DNA of 64,000 nt from Pseudomonas fluorescens (GTDB lineage Bacteria > Pseudomonadota > Gammaproteobacteria > Pseudomonadales > Pseudomonadaceae). The notes beneath the pieces were generated by a model. The model did not search any database, was not told the DNA's origin, and saw nothing but the letters and a program-made list of their open reading frames with translations. The position numbers and the translations under genes are program-made. This document shows positions 36,604 through 46,252 of this stretch, piece after piece; position 1 is the stretch's first letter; each line of letters opens with the position of its first letter. The stretch covers positions 2,906,501 through 2,970,500 of the forward strand of contig NZ_CP012831.1 in the NCBI RefSeq assembly GCF_001307275.1, written 5' to 3'.

Positions 36604-36933
36604 ATGAGCAGCGATCTGATCAAACACGTTAGCGACGCTAGCTTCGAAGCTGACGTACTCAAGGCCGAAGGCGCGGTACTGGTCGACTATTGGGCTGAGT
36701 GGTGCGGTCCCTGCAAAATGATCGCCCCAGTCCTGGACGAGATTGCCGAGACCTACAAGGGCAAGCTGACCGTTGCCAAGCTGAACATCGACGAAAACCA
36801 GGAGACTCCGGCCAAGCACGGCGTGCGTGGTATCCCGACCCTGATGCTGTTCAAGAACGGCAACGTCGAAGCCACCAAGGTCGGTGCGTTGTCGAAGTCG
36901 CAACTGGCTGCTTTCCTCGACGCCAACATCTAA
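36604..36933 (+). CDS. trxA: Thioredoxin 1
   Basis: A 109-residue cytosolic thioredoxin with the canonical active site WCGPC (Cys34, Cys37), buried Asp28, and cis-proline in [12 protein letters not shown]. It supplies electrons to ribonucleotide reductase and others. The start ATG at 36604 ([15 protein letters not shown]) is preceded by CCGGAGATTTCC; the extension to 36562 is not conserved in the family. TATGAT at 36561-36566 with TTCCTG 17 bases upstream may be its promoter. An intrinsic terminator lies 17 bases after the stop, separating it from rho. Confidence 0.97.
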   Translation: MSSDLIKHVSDASFEADVLKAEGAVLVDYWAEWCGPCKMIAPVLDEIAETYKGKLTVAKLNIDENQETPAKHGVRGIPTLMLFKNGNVEATKVGALSKSQLAAFLDANI

Positions 36934-36949
36934 GCGCCGAATGCCACTG

Positions 36950-36978
36950 AAAAAGCCCCGCAAATCGCGGGGCTTTTT
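36950..36978 (+). terminator. Intrinsic terminator of trxA
   Basis: AAAAAGCCCCGC and GCGGGGCTTTTT form a 12-base stem with loop AAATC, ending in TTTTT. It is clearly a rho-independent terminator and, being A/T flanked on both sides, may work in both directions. Confidence 0.95.
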
Positions 36979-36996
36979 CGTTATCCGGGGCTAGAC

Positions 36997-37174
36997 GCTT
37001 GCAAACCCAGGTGGTACATTCGGCCCCGCACTGGTTTCTCCATTGCCCCCTGCAAGCCGTCGCCGACGCTCTCCTTTCGAATAAGTACGCGATCCTGTCG
37101 CCTTCTCTGCGGCGCGGCCTCATTAAGCCAAAAGCTTAATTTCCCCCCTCCATAAATGATTACGTCATTCCTAT
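36997..37174 (+). promoter_or_regulatory. Long structured leader of rho (possible Pseudomon-Rho motif)
   Basis: Between the trxA terminator and the rho ATG lie about 180 untranslated bases. They contain a long-range stem GCTTGCA (36997-37003) with TGCAAGC (37051-37057), a GC-rich middle and a hairpin ATTAAGC-CAAAA-GCTTAAT (37122-37140) followed by TTCCCCCC. No clear Shine-Dalgarno precedes the ATG. A conserved RNA upstream of rho in pseudomonads has been described under the name Pseudomon-Rho; whether this is the same element I cannot confirm. rho genes are autoregulated by attenuation in their leader. Confidence 0.5.
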
Positions 37175-38434
<1,260 letters not shown>

Positions 38435-38456
38435 ATCGCCAAGACAGGCCAGCAAG

Positions 38457-38478
38457 AGCCGGGGAAACCCGGCTTTTT
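38457..38478 (+). terminator. Intrinsic terminator of rho
   Basis: AGCCGGG-GAAA-CCCGGCT followed by TTTT, 22 bases after the rho stop. Short stem with GNRA-like loop; a convincing terminator. Confidence 0.9.
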
Positions 38479-38558
38479 GCTATCTGTGCATTCACTATTC
38501 TGGACGGGCGGCGTTAAACTCGGGCCCCCGAACGCCACGGCCACCATGAGGCTTTTGC

Positions 38559-40025
38559 ATGCAGTATCGCGACTTGCGCGACTTTATCAGCGGGCTGGAA
38601 CAGCGCGGCGAACTCAAGCGCATCCAGGTACCGGTGTCTCCTGTCCTGGAAATGACCGAGGTCTGCGACCGTACCCTGCGTGCGAAAGGCCCGGCGCTGC
38701 TGTTCGAAAACCCGACGGGGTACGATATTCCAGTGCTGGGCAACCTGTTCGGTACGCCGGAGCGTGTTGCCCTGGGCATGGGCGCCGAAGCCGTCAGCGA
38801 ATTGCGTGAGATCGGCAAGCTGCTGGCCTTCCTCAAGGAGCCCGAGCCGCCGAAAGGCCTGAAGGACGCTTGGTCCAAGCTGCCGATTTTCCGCAAGATC
38901 ATTGCCATGGCGCCGAAAGTCGTCAAGGACGCGATCTGCCAGGAAGTGGTCATCGAGGGCGACGACGTCGACCTGGCCACGCTCCCGGTGCAGACCTGCT
39001 GGCCGGGCGACGTGGGGCCGCTGATCACCTGGGGCCTGACCGTCACCAAAGGCCCGAACAAGGACCGCCAGAACCTGGGCATCTACCGTCAGCAGGTGAT
39101 TGGCCGCAACAAGGTCATCATGCGCTGGCTGAGTCATCGCGGCGGTGCATTGGACTACCGTGAGTGGTGTGAGAAACACCCCGGCCAGCCCTTCCCGGTG
39201 TCGGTGGCCTTGGGCGCGGACCCGGCGACCATTCTCGGCGCCGTCACGCCCGTGCCCGACAGCCTTTCCGAATACGCGTTCGCCGGCCTGTTGCGCGGCA
39301 ACCGTACCGAGCTGGTGAAATGCCGTGGCAATGACCTGCAAGTGCCGGCCACCGCCGAGATCATTCTTGAAGGTGTGATCCATCCCGGCGAAATGGCCGA
39401 TGAAGGTCCGTACGGCGACCACACCGGTTACTACAACGAAGTGGACAGCTTCCCCGTGTTCACCGTCGAGCGCATCACCCATCGGATCAAGCCGATTTAC
39501 CACAGCACCTACACCGGCCGTCCACCCGATGAGCCGGCCATTCTCGGCGTGGCGCTGAACGAAGTGTTCGTGCCGATCCTGCAGAAGCAGTTTCCGGAAA
39601 TCACCGACTTCTACCTGCCGCCGGAAGGTTGTTCGTACCGAATGGCCGTGGTGACCATGAAGAAGTCGTATCCGGGGCACGCCAAGCGCGTGATGCTCGG
39701 GGTCTGGTCGTTTTTGCGACAGTTCATGTACACCAAGTTCGTTATCGTCACTGACGACGATATCAACGCACGGGACTGGAACGACGTGATCTGGGCCATC
39801 ACCACGCGCATGGACCCCAAGCGCGACACGGTGATGATCGAGAATACGCCGATCGACTACCTCGACTTCGCCTCGCCGGTGTCTGGCCTGGGGTCGAAGA
39901 TGGGACTCGATGCCACGCATAAATGGCCCGGTGAGACCACTCGCGAGTGGGGCCGGGTTATCGTCAAGGATGAAGCCGTTACCCAACGGATCGATGCCAT
40001 CTGGAATCAGTTAGGAATAGATTGA
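38559..40025 (+). CDS. ubiD: 4-hydroxy-3-polyprenylbenzoate decarboxylase UbiD
   Basis: A 488-residue prenylated-FMN-dependent decarboxylase of ubiquinone synthesis. It starts [20 protein letters not shown] and has [40 protein letters not shown], the R...E...E catalytic region ([20 protein letters not shown]) and [20 protein letters not shown]. The length equals the family's. It needs the flavin prenyltransferase UbiX, which is not encoded nearby. Its stop overlaps the start of the next gene, a flavin reductase-like protein, by one base (TGATG). Confidence 0.97.
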   Translation: MQYRDLRDFISGLEQRGELKRIQVPVSPVLEMTEVCDRTLRAKGPALLFENPTGYDIPVLGNLFGTPERVALGMGAEAVSELREIGKLLAFLKEPEPPKGLKDAWSKLPIFRKIIAMAPKVVKDAICQEVVIEGDDVDLATLPVQTCWPGDVGPLITWGLTVTKGPNKDRQNLGIYRQQVIGRNKVIMRWLSHRGGALDYREWCEKHPGQPFPVSVALGADPATILGAVTPVPDSLSEYAFAGLLRGNRTELVKCRGNDLQVPATAEIILEGVIHPGEMADEGPYGDHTGYYNEVDSFPVFTVERITHRIKPIYHSTYTGRPPDEPAILGVALNEVFVPILQKQFPEITDFYLPPEGCSYRMAVVTMKKSYPGHAKRVMLGVWSFLRQFMYTKFVIVTDDDINARDWNDVIWAITTRMDPKRDTVMIENTPIDYLDFASPVSGLGSKMGLDATHKWPGETTREWGRVIVKDEAVTQRIDAIWNQLGID

Positions 40026-40993
40026 TGCGTGTAACCTTGCAGCCTTCCGGGGCGGTGCTGGAGATACGGCCCGCCGAGCGGATTCTCGATGGCGCGCGGC
40101 GCCTGGGCTATGAATGCCCGCAAAGCTGCCGCAACGGCAACTGCCACGTCTGTGGTGCGTTGTTGGTGGAAGGCCGTGTGGAACAGGCGGGCGAGGTGCG
40201 CGACCACGGTGAGATCTTCACGTGCATCGCCGAGCCGTTGGAGGATTGCGTGGTGTTGTGGGATGGCGTGCTGTCGCCGGGCGAGCTACCGGTACGCAAC
40301 CTGGCGTGCCAGGTGATCGAGTGCGCCGACGTGGGCGGCGATGTCTGGCGAGTGCGCCTGCGGGCGCCAGCGGGCAAGCCACCGCGCTATCACGCCGGAC
40401 AGTACCTGATGATCGAACGGGAAAACGGCGAAAAATCGGCGTTCTCCCTGGCCTCGGCACCGCATTCCGGGCGCGAGCTGCAGCTGCATGTGTTGGTGCG
40501 CGAAAGCAGTGCACAGGCGCTGCTGGAACAACTGCAACGCAACCCCAGCGTGCGCATCGAAATGCCTTTTGGCGACACGCATTTGTCCGAGTTGCCGGAC
40601 GGACCGTTGGTGCTGATCGCCGCCGGAACCGGCATGGCGCAGATGCACAGCCTGATCGAGCATTGCCGTGCTGCGGGCTTCAAGCATCCGGTGCATCTGT
40701 ACTGGGGCGTGCGGCGGCCGGACGATTTCTATGAAATCGAGCATTGGGACGAATGGAAAAAACTGCCGAACCTGTTCCTGCACAAAGTCGTCAGCGACTT
40801 GTGCGGCTGGGAAGGTCGCTGCGGGATGCTCCATGAAGCGGTGTGCGAGGACCTCAGTGATCTTTCCGGCGTGCACGTCTACGCCAGCGGCTCGCCGGCC
40901 ATGATCTATGCCACGCTCGATGCGCTGGTGGAAGCCGGCATGGACGCCCACCAGATGCGCGCCGATGTATTTGCCTATGCGCCTCGGGCTTAG
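40025..40993 (+). CDS. 2Fe-2S/FAD oxidoreductase, CDP-6-deoxy-glucoseen reductase-like
   Basis: A 322-residue cytosolic electron-transfer protein. The N-terminal plant-type ferredoxin domain has CPQSCRNGNCHVCGA (Cys31/35/40/43) with a further cysteine in IFTCIAEP. The FAD domain has PPRYHAGQYLMIERENGEK and FSLASAP, and the NAD domain has LVLIAAGTGMAQMHSLIEH and HLYWGVRRPDDFYEIE. The family resembles AscD and phenol hydroxylase reductase. It is translationally coupled to ubiD, so a role in supplying reduced flavin or in ubiquinone chemistry is attractive but inferred. The start ATG at 40025 overlaps the ubiD stop; a TTG one codon earlier is less likely. Confidence 0.9.
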   Translation: MRVTLQPSGAVLEIRPAERILDGARRLGYECPQSCRNGNCHVCGALLVEGRVEQAGEVRDHGEIFTCIAEPLEDCVVLWDGVLSPGELPVRNLACQVIECADVGGDVWRVRLRAPAGKPPRYHAGQYLMIERENGEKSAFSLASAPHSGRELQLHVLVRESSAQALLEQLQRNPSVRIEMPFGDTHLSELPDGPLVLIAAGTGMAQMHSLIEHCRAAGFKHPVHLYWGVRRPDDFYEIEHWDEWKKLPNLFLHKVVSDLCGWEGRCGMLHEAVCEDLSDLSGVHVYASGSPAMIYATLDALVEAGMDAHQMRADVFAYAPRA

Positions 40994-41316
40994 CGGCTGA
41001 CCTGAAATCTGGATTCATGCGCTTTTGTGATCTAGATCGTGCGCTTGTGTGGCGAGGGAGCTTGCTCCCGCTCGGTTGCGCAGCAACCGCCTCCTATGCA
41101 GTCCAGCGGGAGCAGGCTCCCTCGCCACACAACAGCCCATGTCCACCCATCGATATAACTGCATATATTTCGTTTCGATATTTAGTCTCAAGGCTAGATA
41201 CCGATAACGTATATAGGGAGTGGATGGCATTTAACTTGCCTTGATCCCTATGAACGTCAACCCCATGACGGGCCCCATTCACTTTCCGACCCGCGAGGAG
41301 CCAACCGCTACCGGCC
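40994..41316. other. Intergenic region with a REP pair, upstream of chaC-like gene
   Basis: These 323 bases contain a REP pair (41047-41130) and then an AT-rich stretch (41155-41230, with ATATATTTCGTTTCGATATT and TATATAGG) that stands out from the GC-rich background and probably holds the promoter of the gamma-glutamylcyclotransferase gene. No coding frame is convincing. Confidence 0.5.
41047..41130. repeat. REP-type palindromic pair, GTGGCGAGGGAGC class
   Basis: GTGTGGCGAGGGAGCTTGCT and inverted AGCAGGCTCCCTCGCCACAC around about 45 bases. It has the same interior style as the element at 3040-3132 (GGTTGCGCAGCAACCG versus GGCTGCGCAGCAGTCG), marking a distinct sub-family. Confidence 0.85.
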
Positions 41317-41985
41317 ATGACCGCTATCGAATCCGCCATTACCTGTGCCTTGTACCCGCCACGACTCGAGTTGGGGCCGCAGCTGACCCGTGAGCAATTG
41401 CTCGCCTCGATGCAATTGACCATGAGTCTCCACCAGGGCGGTCCGGTCTGGCTGTTCGCGTACGGTTCATTGATCTGGCGGCCGGAATGCACGGCGGTGC
41501 AGCGCATGCGCGGTCGGGTCCATGGTTATCATCGCGGTTTGTACCTGTGGTCCCATGAGCACCGCGGGACCCCGGAGTTGCCGGGGCTGGTGTTCGGGCT
41601 GGATCGCGGCGGTTCGTGCAGCGGGTTCGCCTACCAATTGCCGGAAGAGAATCTCGAGGACTCGCTGTTTGCCCTGTGGCAGCGCGAGATGCCGGTCCCG
41701 TCCTATCGTCCGCACTGGCTCAGTTGCCGTCTCGAGGATGGCAGCCGGGTGCAAGCCTTGGGTTTTGTGCTGGAGCGGCACCTGCCCAGCTATGCCGGCA
41801 ACGTGCCGGACCATGTGTTGAGCCAGGTGTTCGAAAGCGCCTGTGGGCGTTACGGCACCACTCGCGATTACGTCGAGCAGACCGTCCACGCCCTGCGCAG
41901 CCACGCCATGCCAGACCGGAATCTGGAGGCGCGGCTCAAGCGCTGCCAATCAGCGCTGGATCAGGCGACCGCTTCGCGGCTCTGA
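41317..41985 (+). CDS. Gamma-glutamylcyclotransferase (ChaC family)
   Basis: A 222-residue cytosolic protein. FAYGSLIW (47-54) is the family's substrate-binding YGSL motif. [40 protein letters not shown] and the acidic EENLEDSLF follow. ChaC-type enzymes split glutathione to 5-oxoproline and Cys-Gly. The first 40 residues are an extension before the domain. The start ATG at 41317 has GAGGAG rather far upstream (about 16 bases), so the true start could be slightly later. It overlaps the convergent glpT by 25 bases at the 3' end. Confidence 0.9.
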   Translation: MTAIESAITCALYPPRLELGPQLTREQLLASMQLTMSLHQGGPVWLFAYGSLIWRPECTAVQRMRGRVHGYHRGLYLWSHEHRGTPELPGLVFGLDRGGSCSGFAYQLPEENLEDSLFALWQREMPVPSYRPHWLSCRLEDGSRVQALGFVLERHLPSYAGNVPDHVLSQVFESACGRYGTTRDYVEQTVHALRSHAMPDRNLEARLKRCQSALDQATASRL

Positions 41986-43310
41986 CTGGCTATTTGCTTG
42001 TGCCACAGCGTGGGCGCGAGGAACGCCATTGCCAGCAGGCAGGCGCCGATCAGCAGCACAAAGCCACCGTCCCAGCCAAAATGGTCCACGGTGTAGCCCA
42101 TGGCGGCGCTGGCCGCGACCGAGCCACCCAGGTAACCAAACAGACCAGTGAAGCCGGCAGCTGTACCGGCGGCTTTCTTCGGTGCCAGCTCCAATGCCTG
42201 CAAACCGATCAACATCACCGGGCCGTAGATCAGGAAGCCGATGGAAACCAGGGCGATCATGTCGACGGTCGGGTTGCCGGCCGGGTTCAGCCAGTACACC
42301 AGCGTGGCCACGGTCACCAGGGCCATGAACACCATGCCGGTCAGGCCACGGTTGCCACGGAAGATCTTGTCCGACATCCAGCCACACAGCAGCGTGCCGG
42401 GAATGCCCGCCCACTCGTAGAAGAAATAGGCCCAGGAACTCTTGTCCACCGTGAAGCCCTTGGCCTCCTTGAGGTAGGTCGGCGCCCAGTCCAGCACGCC
42501 GTAGCGCAGCAAGTAGACGAAGACGTTGGCCATGGCGATGTACCAGAGCATTTTGTTGCGCAGCACGTATTTGACGAAAATTTCCTTGGCGCTGAATTCG
42601 TTCTCGTGGCTCGCGTCGTAGCCTTCGGGGTAGTCGTTCTTGTATTTCTCGATGGGCGGCAGGCCCACGGATTGCGGCGTGTCGCGCATGGTCACGAAGG
42701 CAAACACCGCAACGGCGAGCGCTACGGCAGCGGGCACATAGAATGCCGCGTGCCAGTCGTTGAACCAGCCCATCCCCAGCAGGAACAGCGGGCCGATCAG
42801 GCCGCCGCCGACGTTGTGCGCCACGTTCCACACCGAGACCACGCCGCCACGTTCCTTCTGCGACCACCAGTGCACCATGGTGCGTCCGCTTGGCGGCCAA
42901 CCCATGCCTTGGGCCCAGCCGTTGATGAACAGCAGGATGAACATCATGGTCACGCTGGAGGTTGCCCAGGGTGCGAAACCGAACACGAACATCACCCCCG
43001 CCGATACCAACAAGCCGAAGGGCAGGAAGTAGCGCGGGTTGGAACGGTCGGACACCAGGCCCATCAGGAACTTCGACAGCCCGTAGGCAATGGCGATGGC
43101 CGACATGGCCAGGCCCAACTGGCCACGGGTATAGCCCTCGTCGATCAGGTACGGCATGGCCAGGGAGAAGTTCTTGCGCAACAGGTAATAGCCGGCGTAG
43201 CCAATGAAAATCCCGGCGAAGATCTGCCAGCGCAGGCGTCGGTAGGTGCTGTCTATTTTTTCTTCAGGCAATGGAGCCTGATGGGCGGCGGGACGAAAGA
43301 AAGCAAACAT
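41961..43310 (-). CDS. glpT: Glycerol-3-phosphate transporter GlpT
   Basis: A 449-residue, 12-helix major facilitator that exchanges glycerol-3-phosphate for phosphate. It starts [20 protein letters not shown], with [20 protein letters not shown] (the substrate-binding arginine is in this segment) and [13 protein letters not shown], then [40 protein letters not shown] (organophosphate:phosphate antiporter signature) and the second substrate arginine in the C-half. The start ATG at 43310 has GGAGCTCTTGA upstream. No glpK, glpD or glpR gene lies near. The transporter also brings in fosfomycin in P. aeruginosa. Confidence 0.95.
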   Translation of the reverse strand: MFAFFRPAAHQAPLPEEKIDSTYRRLRWQIFAGIFIGYAGYYLLRKNFSLAMPYLIDEGYTRGQLGLAMSAIAIAYGLSKFLMGLVSDRSNPRYFLPFGLLVSAGVMFVFGFAPWATSSVTMMFILLFINGWAQGMGWPPSGRTMVHWWSQKERGGVVSVWNVAHNVGGGLIGPLFLLGMGWFNDWHAAFYVPAAVALAVAVFAFVTMRDTPQSVGLPPIEKYKNDYPEGYDASHENEFSAKEIFVKYVLRNKMLWYIAMANVFVYLLRYGVLDWAPTYLKEAKGFTVDKSSWAYFFYEWAGIPGTLLCGWMSDKIFRGNRGLTGMVFMALVTVATLVYWLNPAGNPTVDMIALVSIGFLIYGPVMLIGLQALELAPKKAAGTAAGFTGLFGYLGGSVAASAAMGYTVDHFGWDGGFVLLIGACLLAMAFLAPTLWHKQIASQSREAVA

Positions 43311-43526
43311 TCAAGAGCTCCAGATTTCTTGTTTTGACTGCGGATGCGAATGTTACAGTTTCGTTACCGAAAATAGCATCGGTTCGCATCAACAAAAAAG
43401 CAGGAATGTTGGAGATACCGTGTTCTTTTATGAACATGTCGCTCAGGTGTAAATGAAGGGCGCTGTGGGAATGGCGAAACCGGGTCGCAGGGTTACGGCC
43501 CGGTATGAAACCGTTCGGGTAAGCAA

Positions 43527-44504
43527 TCAGCGAACCTGAACCACCACTTTTCCGACTGCCTTGCGTTGGCCCAGATCATTGATGGCTTGTGCCGCGTTGC
43601 TCAGCGGGTATACCTGCGACACCAGCGGCTTGAGCTTGCCCTCGGCGAACCAGCCGAACAATTGCTGGAAGTTGGCGGCGTTGTCCTGGGGTTGGCGTTG
43701 GGCGAAGGAGCCCCAGAATACGCCCACCACGGCGGCGCCCTTGAGCAGCGCCAGGTTCACCGGCAGTTCGGGGATGCGTCCGCTGGCGAAGCCCACCACC
43801 AGCAGCCGGCCGTTCCAGGCGATGGCGCGGATGGCCTGGTCGAACAGGTCGCCACCCACCGGGTCGTAGATCACATCGGCGCCCTGGCCGTCAGTGAGGC
43901 GCTTGATTTCATCTTTCAGGCTGGTTTCGCTGTAGTTGATCAGTTCGTCGGCGCCGGCTGCCTTGGCCACGGCAAGTTTTTCCGCGCTGCTGGCGGCGGC
44001 GATGACCCGGGCGCCCATGGCCTTGCCGATTTCCACGGCCGCCAGGCCAACGCCACCGGAGGCGCCGAGCACCAGCAAGGTTTCGCCGGGTTGCAGGTTG
44101 GCCCGTTGCTTGAGGGCGTGCATCGAGGTGCCATACGTCATGCTGAAGGCGGCGGCGGTGTTGAAGTCCATGGCCGCGGGAATCGGCAACACGTTGTAGC
44201 CTGGCACCGCCACTTGTTCGGCAAAGCTGCCCCAACCGGTCAGCGCCATCACCCGGTCGCCGACCTTCAAATGGCTGACTTTCTCACCCACCTCGCTGAC
44301 CACGCCCGCCGCTTCGCCACCGGGGGAAAACGGGAAGGGGGGCTTGAATTGATATTTGCCCTCGATGATCAGTGTGTCAGGGAAATTCACCCCGGCGGCG
44401 TGCACGTCCAGCAGCACTTCGTTCTTCTTGGCGACGGGGCTGGCGACGTCTTCCAGCACCAGCGATTCGGCGGGGCCGAATTCTTTGCACAGCACGGCTT
44501 TCAT
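43527..44504 (-). CDS. NADPH:quinone oxidoreductase family protein (zinc-free MDR)
   Basis: A 325-residue medium-chain dehydrogenase/reductase. It starts MKAVLCKEFGPAESLVLEDV; the catalytic-domain part has PFPFSPGGEAAGVVSEVGEK, and the nucleotide-binding fold has LLVLGASGGVGLAAVEIGKA and GARVIAAASSAEKLAVAKAA. No zinc-binding cysteines are seen, which fits the quinone-oxidoreductase branch. DVIYDPVGGDLFDQAIR is the family's D-P-V-G motif. The start ATG at 44504 follows AAAGGAATAGCCCTG. Its physiological substrate is unknown. Confidence 0.92.
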   Translation of the reverse strand: MKAVLCKEFGPAESLVLEDVASPVAKKNEVLLDVHAAGVNFPDTLIIEGKYQFKPPFPFSPGGEAAGVVSEVGEKVSHLKVGDRVMALTGWGSFAEQVAVPGYNVLPIPAAMDFNTAAAFSMTYGTSMHALKQRANLQPGETLLVLGASGGVGLAAVEIGKAMGARVIAAASSAEKLAVAKAAGADELINYSETSLKDEIKRLTDGQGADVIYDPVGGDLFDQAIRAIAWNGRLLVVGFASGRIPELPVNLALLKGAAVVGVFWGSFAQRQPQDNAANFQQLFGWFAEGKLKPLVSQVYPLSNAAQAINDLGQRKAVGKVVVQVR

Positions 44505-44654
44505 CAGGGCTATTCCTTTGGGAGTGATGGCCGATAAGTGTAGGTGTGAGAGACAACGGGTCAACGAGCATGCCCCGCCCTGATAGCCGGCCATAAGCTT
44601 GTGCTTGAACGGTGGGGCGGTATGCTGGGCCGCAAACCGGATGAGGAGTCAATT

Positions 44655-45071
44655 GTGAAAGCGCGGATCATGTTGATGCTGGCCCTGTCGTTGCCTGTGG
44701 CGGCAATGGCCGAAGAGGCCAAGGAAGCGAAAGAGGGCGAGGCACCGAAAGTCAGTTACATCACCCTCAGCCCGCCATTCGTGGGCAACTATGGCTTGGA
44801 CGGCACGGCGAAGCTGAAGGTCTACAAGGCCGATGTGGCCCTGCGCGTGACCGGTGACGCCGCCGCTGCGGCGGTCAAGGCCAACGAGCCGCTGATTCGT
44901 AACCAATTGGTGGCGTTGTTCGCCCAGCAGACCACCGAGACGATGAACAACCTCGAAGCCAAGGAAAAGCTGCGCCAGGAAGCCTTGAAGCAGACCCAGC
45001 AGGTGATGAATGACGAGACCGGCAAGCCGATGGTGGACGATCTGTTGTTCAACAACCTGATCATTCAATAA
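44655..45071 (+). CDS. FliL-like basal body-associated family protein, solitary
   Basis: A 138-residue exported protein. The signal peptide (VKARIMLMLALSLPVAAMA, GTG start at 44655 with GAGGAG seven bases upstream) is followed by a Lys/Glu stretch and a FliL-type domain: KVSYITLSPPFVGNYGLDGT, YKADVALRVTG, VKANEPLIRNQLVALFAQQT and ETMNNLEAKEKLRQEALKQ. In true FliL the N-terminal helix stays as a membrane anchor; here it looks cleavable. No flagellar gene is near, so a role in motility cannot be assumed. A strong terminator follows. Confidence 0.85.
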   Translation: MKARIMLMLALSLPVAAMAEEAKEAKEGEAPKVSYITLSPPFVGNYGLDGTAKLKVYKADVALRVTGDAAAAAVKANEPLIRNQLVALFAQQTTETMNNLEAKEKLRQEALKQTQQVMNDETGKPMVDDLLFNNLIIQ

Positions 45072-45083
45072 GCGCTGGCACAC

Positions 45084-45132
45084 AGCCTTGGACAGGGCCT
45101 GGGTTTCCAGGCTCTGTCCAAGGCTTTTTTTT
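45084..45132 (+). terminator. Intrinsic terminator of the FliL-like gene
   Basis: AGCCTTGGACAGGGCCTGG and CCAGGCTCTGTCCAAGGCT pair over about 19 bases with one mismatch around a GTTT loop, then TTTTTTT. The T run touches the stop of the convergent ABC permease gene (45134). Confidence 0.95.
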
Positions 45133-45133
45133 A

Positions 45134-46252
45134 TCAAGAGGCCAGGCTTTTACGAAAACGCCCCAGGGCAATAGCGAAGAACGACAGCCCGATGGCCGCC
45201 AGTGCCAACAGGTCTGGCCAGACCACGCCAACCCCTGCGTCACGGAACAGGATCGCCGCGCTGAGGCTGACGAAATGGGTCGAAGGCGAGCCTTGCATCA
45301 CCCATTGCAGCCATTGCGGCATGCTGTCCAGCGGGGTGCTGCCGCCGGACAACAGCAGCATCGGGATGATCACCGGGATCGACAGCAAGCCGAACTGCGG
45401 CGTCGAGCGCGCCAGGGTGGCGAGAAAGATACCCAGGGCGGTGCTGGCGAACAGGTAGAGCGCCGTCACCAGCAGGAACAGCAGCATGGAGCCGGCGAGC
45501 GGCACGCCCAGGGCAAACTTGACGATGATTTCCAGCGACGCCCAGGTGCACAGCACGACCACCAGCATGTTGCTCCAGATTTTCGCCAGCATGATTTCCA
45601 GGGCCGTCAGTGGCAGCACCAGCAAGTGATCGAGGGTGCCGTGCTCGCGCTCGCGCAGCAGTGCGGTTCCGGTCAGGATGATGGCCAGGATGGTGATGTT
45701 GTTGACGATCTGGATCACCGCCAGAAACCATCCACCCTCAAGGTTGGTGTTGAACAGCGCACGGGTGGTCAGCCTGATGGGCGTTTGCTCGCTCGCTTGT
45801 GCCTGGCCGCTGTAGGTCAGCAATTGCTGTTGGAAAATCCGCCCGATGTAGCCGGCCCCCATGAACGCCTGGCTCATGGCCGTGGCATCGACGTTCAGTT
45901 GTAACGCCGGTTCGCGTCCGGCAAGCAGGTCGGCCTGGAAGTTGGCGGGCACGTTGATCACGAAGGTGTAGCGGCCACTGTCCATGACCTTGTCCAGTTC
46001 GGCATAGGGCAGCGCCATCGGAGTCTGGAACTCCGGCGGTTGCAGTGCCTGGGCCAGTTGGCGTGAGAGGAGGCTCTGGTCTTCATCCACCACCGCCACG
46101 CTGGCGTTGTGAACGCCAATCACCGAGCCTGCGGCCGGCATATAGATCGCCACAGTGAAGGCGTAAGCCAAAAACAGCAGCAGGACCGAGTCGTACCGCA
46201 AGCTGGTCAGTTCCTTGAGGCCCAGGCGCCAGATGTGTGAAAGCGTGCGCAT
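45134..46252 (-). CDS. ABC-2 type permease, YhhJ-like
   Basis: A 372-residue inner-membrane protein. It starts MRTLSHIWRLGLKELTSLRY, with one N-terminal helix, a large periplasmic loop (about 45-175) and five C-terminal helices including FLAVIQIVNNITILAIILTG, GTALLREREHGTLDHLLVLP (the conserved ERExGTLxxLL motif of ABC-2 permeases) and LLSIPVIIPMLLLSGGSTPL. The start ATG at 46252 overlaps the RbbA-like stop by one base. It is the third member of the hlyD-rbbA-yhhJ set. The substrate is unknown; drug or lipid export is the usual guess. Confidence 0.9.
   Translation of the reverse strand: MRTLSHIWRLGLKELTSLRYDSVLLLFLAYAFTVAIYMPAAGSVIGVHNASVAVVDEDQSLLSRQLAQALQPPEFQTPMALPYAELDKVMDSGRYTFVINVPANFQADLLAGREPALQLNVDATAMSQAFMGAGYIGRIFQQQLLTYSGQAQASEQTPIRLTTRALFNTNLEGGWFLAVIQIVNNITILAIILTGTALLREREHGTLDHLLVLPLTALEIMLAKIWSNMLVVVLCTWASLEIIVKFALGVPLAGSMLLFLLVTALYLFASTALGIFLATLARSTPQFGLLSIPVIIPMLLLSGGSTPLDSMPQWLQWVMQGSPSTHFVSLSAAILFRDAGVGVVWPDLLALAAIGLSFFAIALGRFRKSLAS

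Noticed and set aside
37141..37174. Transcription terminator of the rho leader at the ATTAAGC hairpin
   Set aside because: The stem is AT-rich and followed by a C run rather than T residues, so it does not fit an intrinsic terminator.
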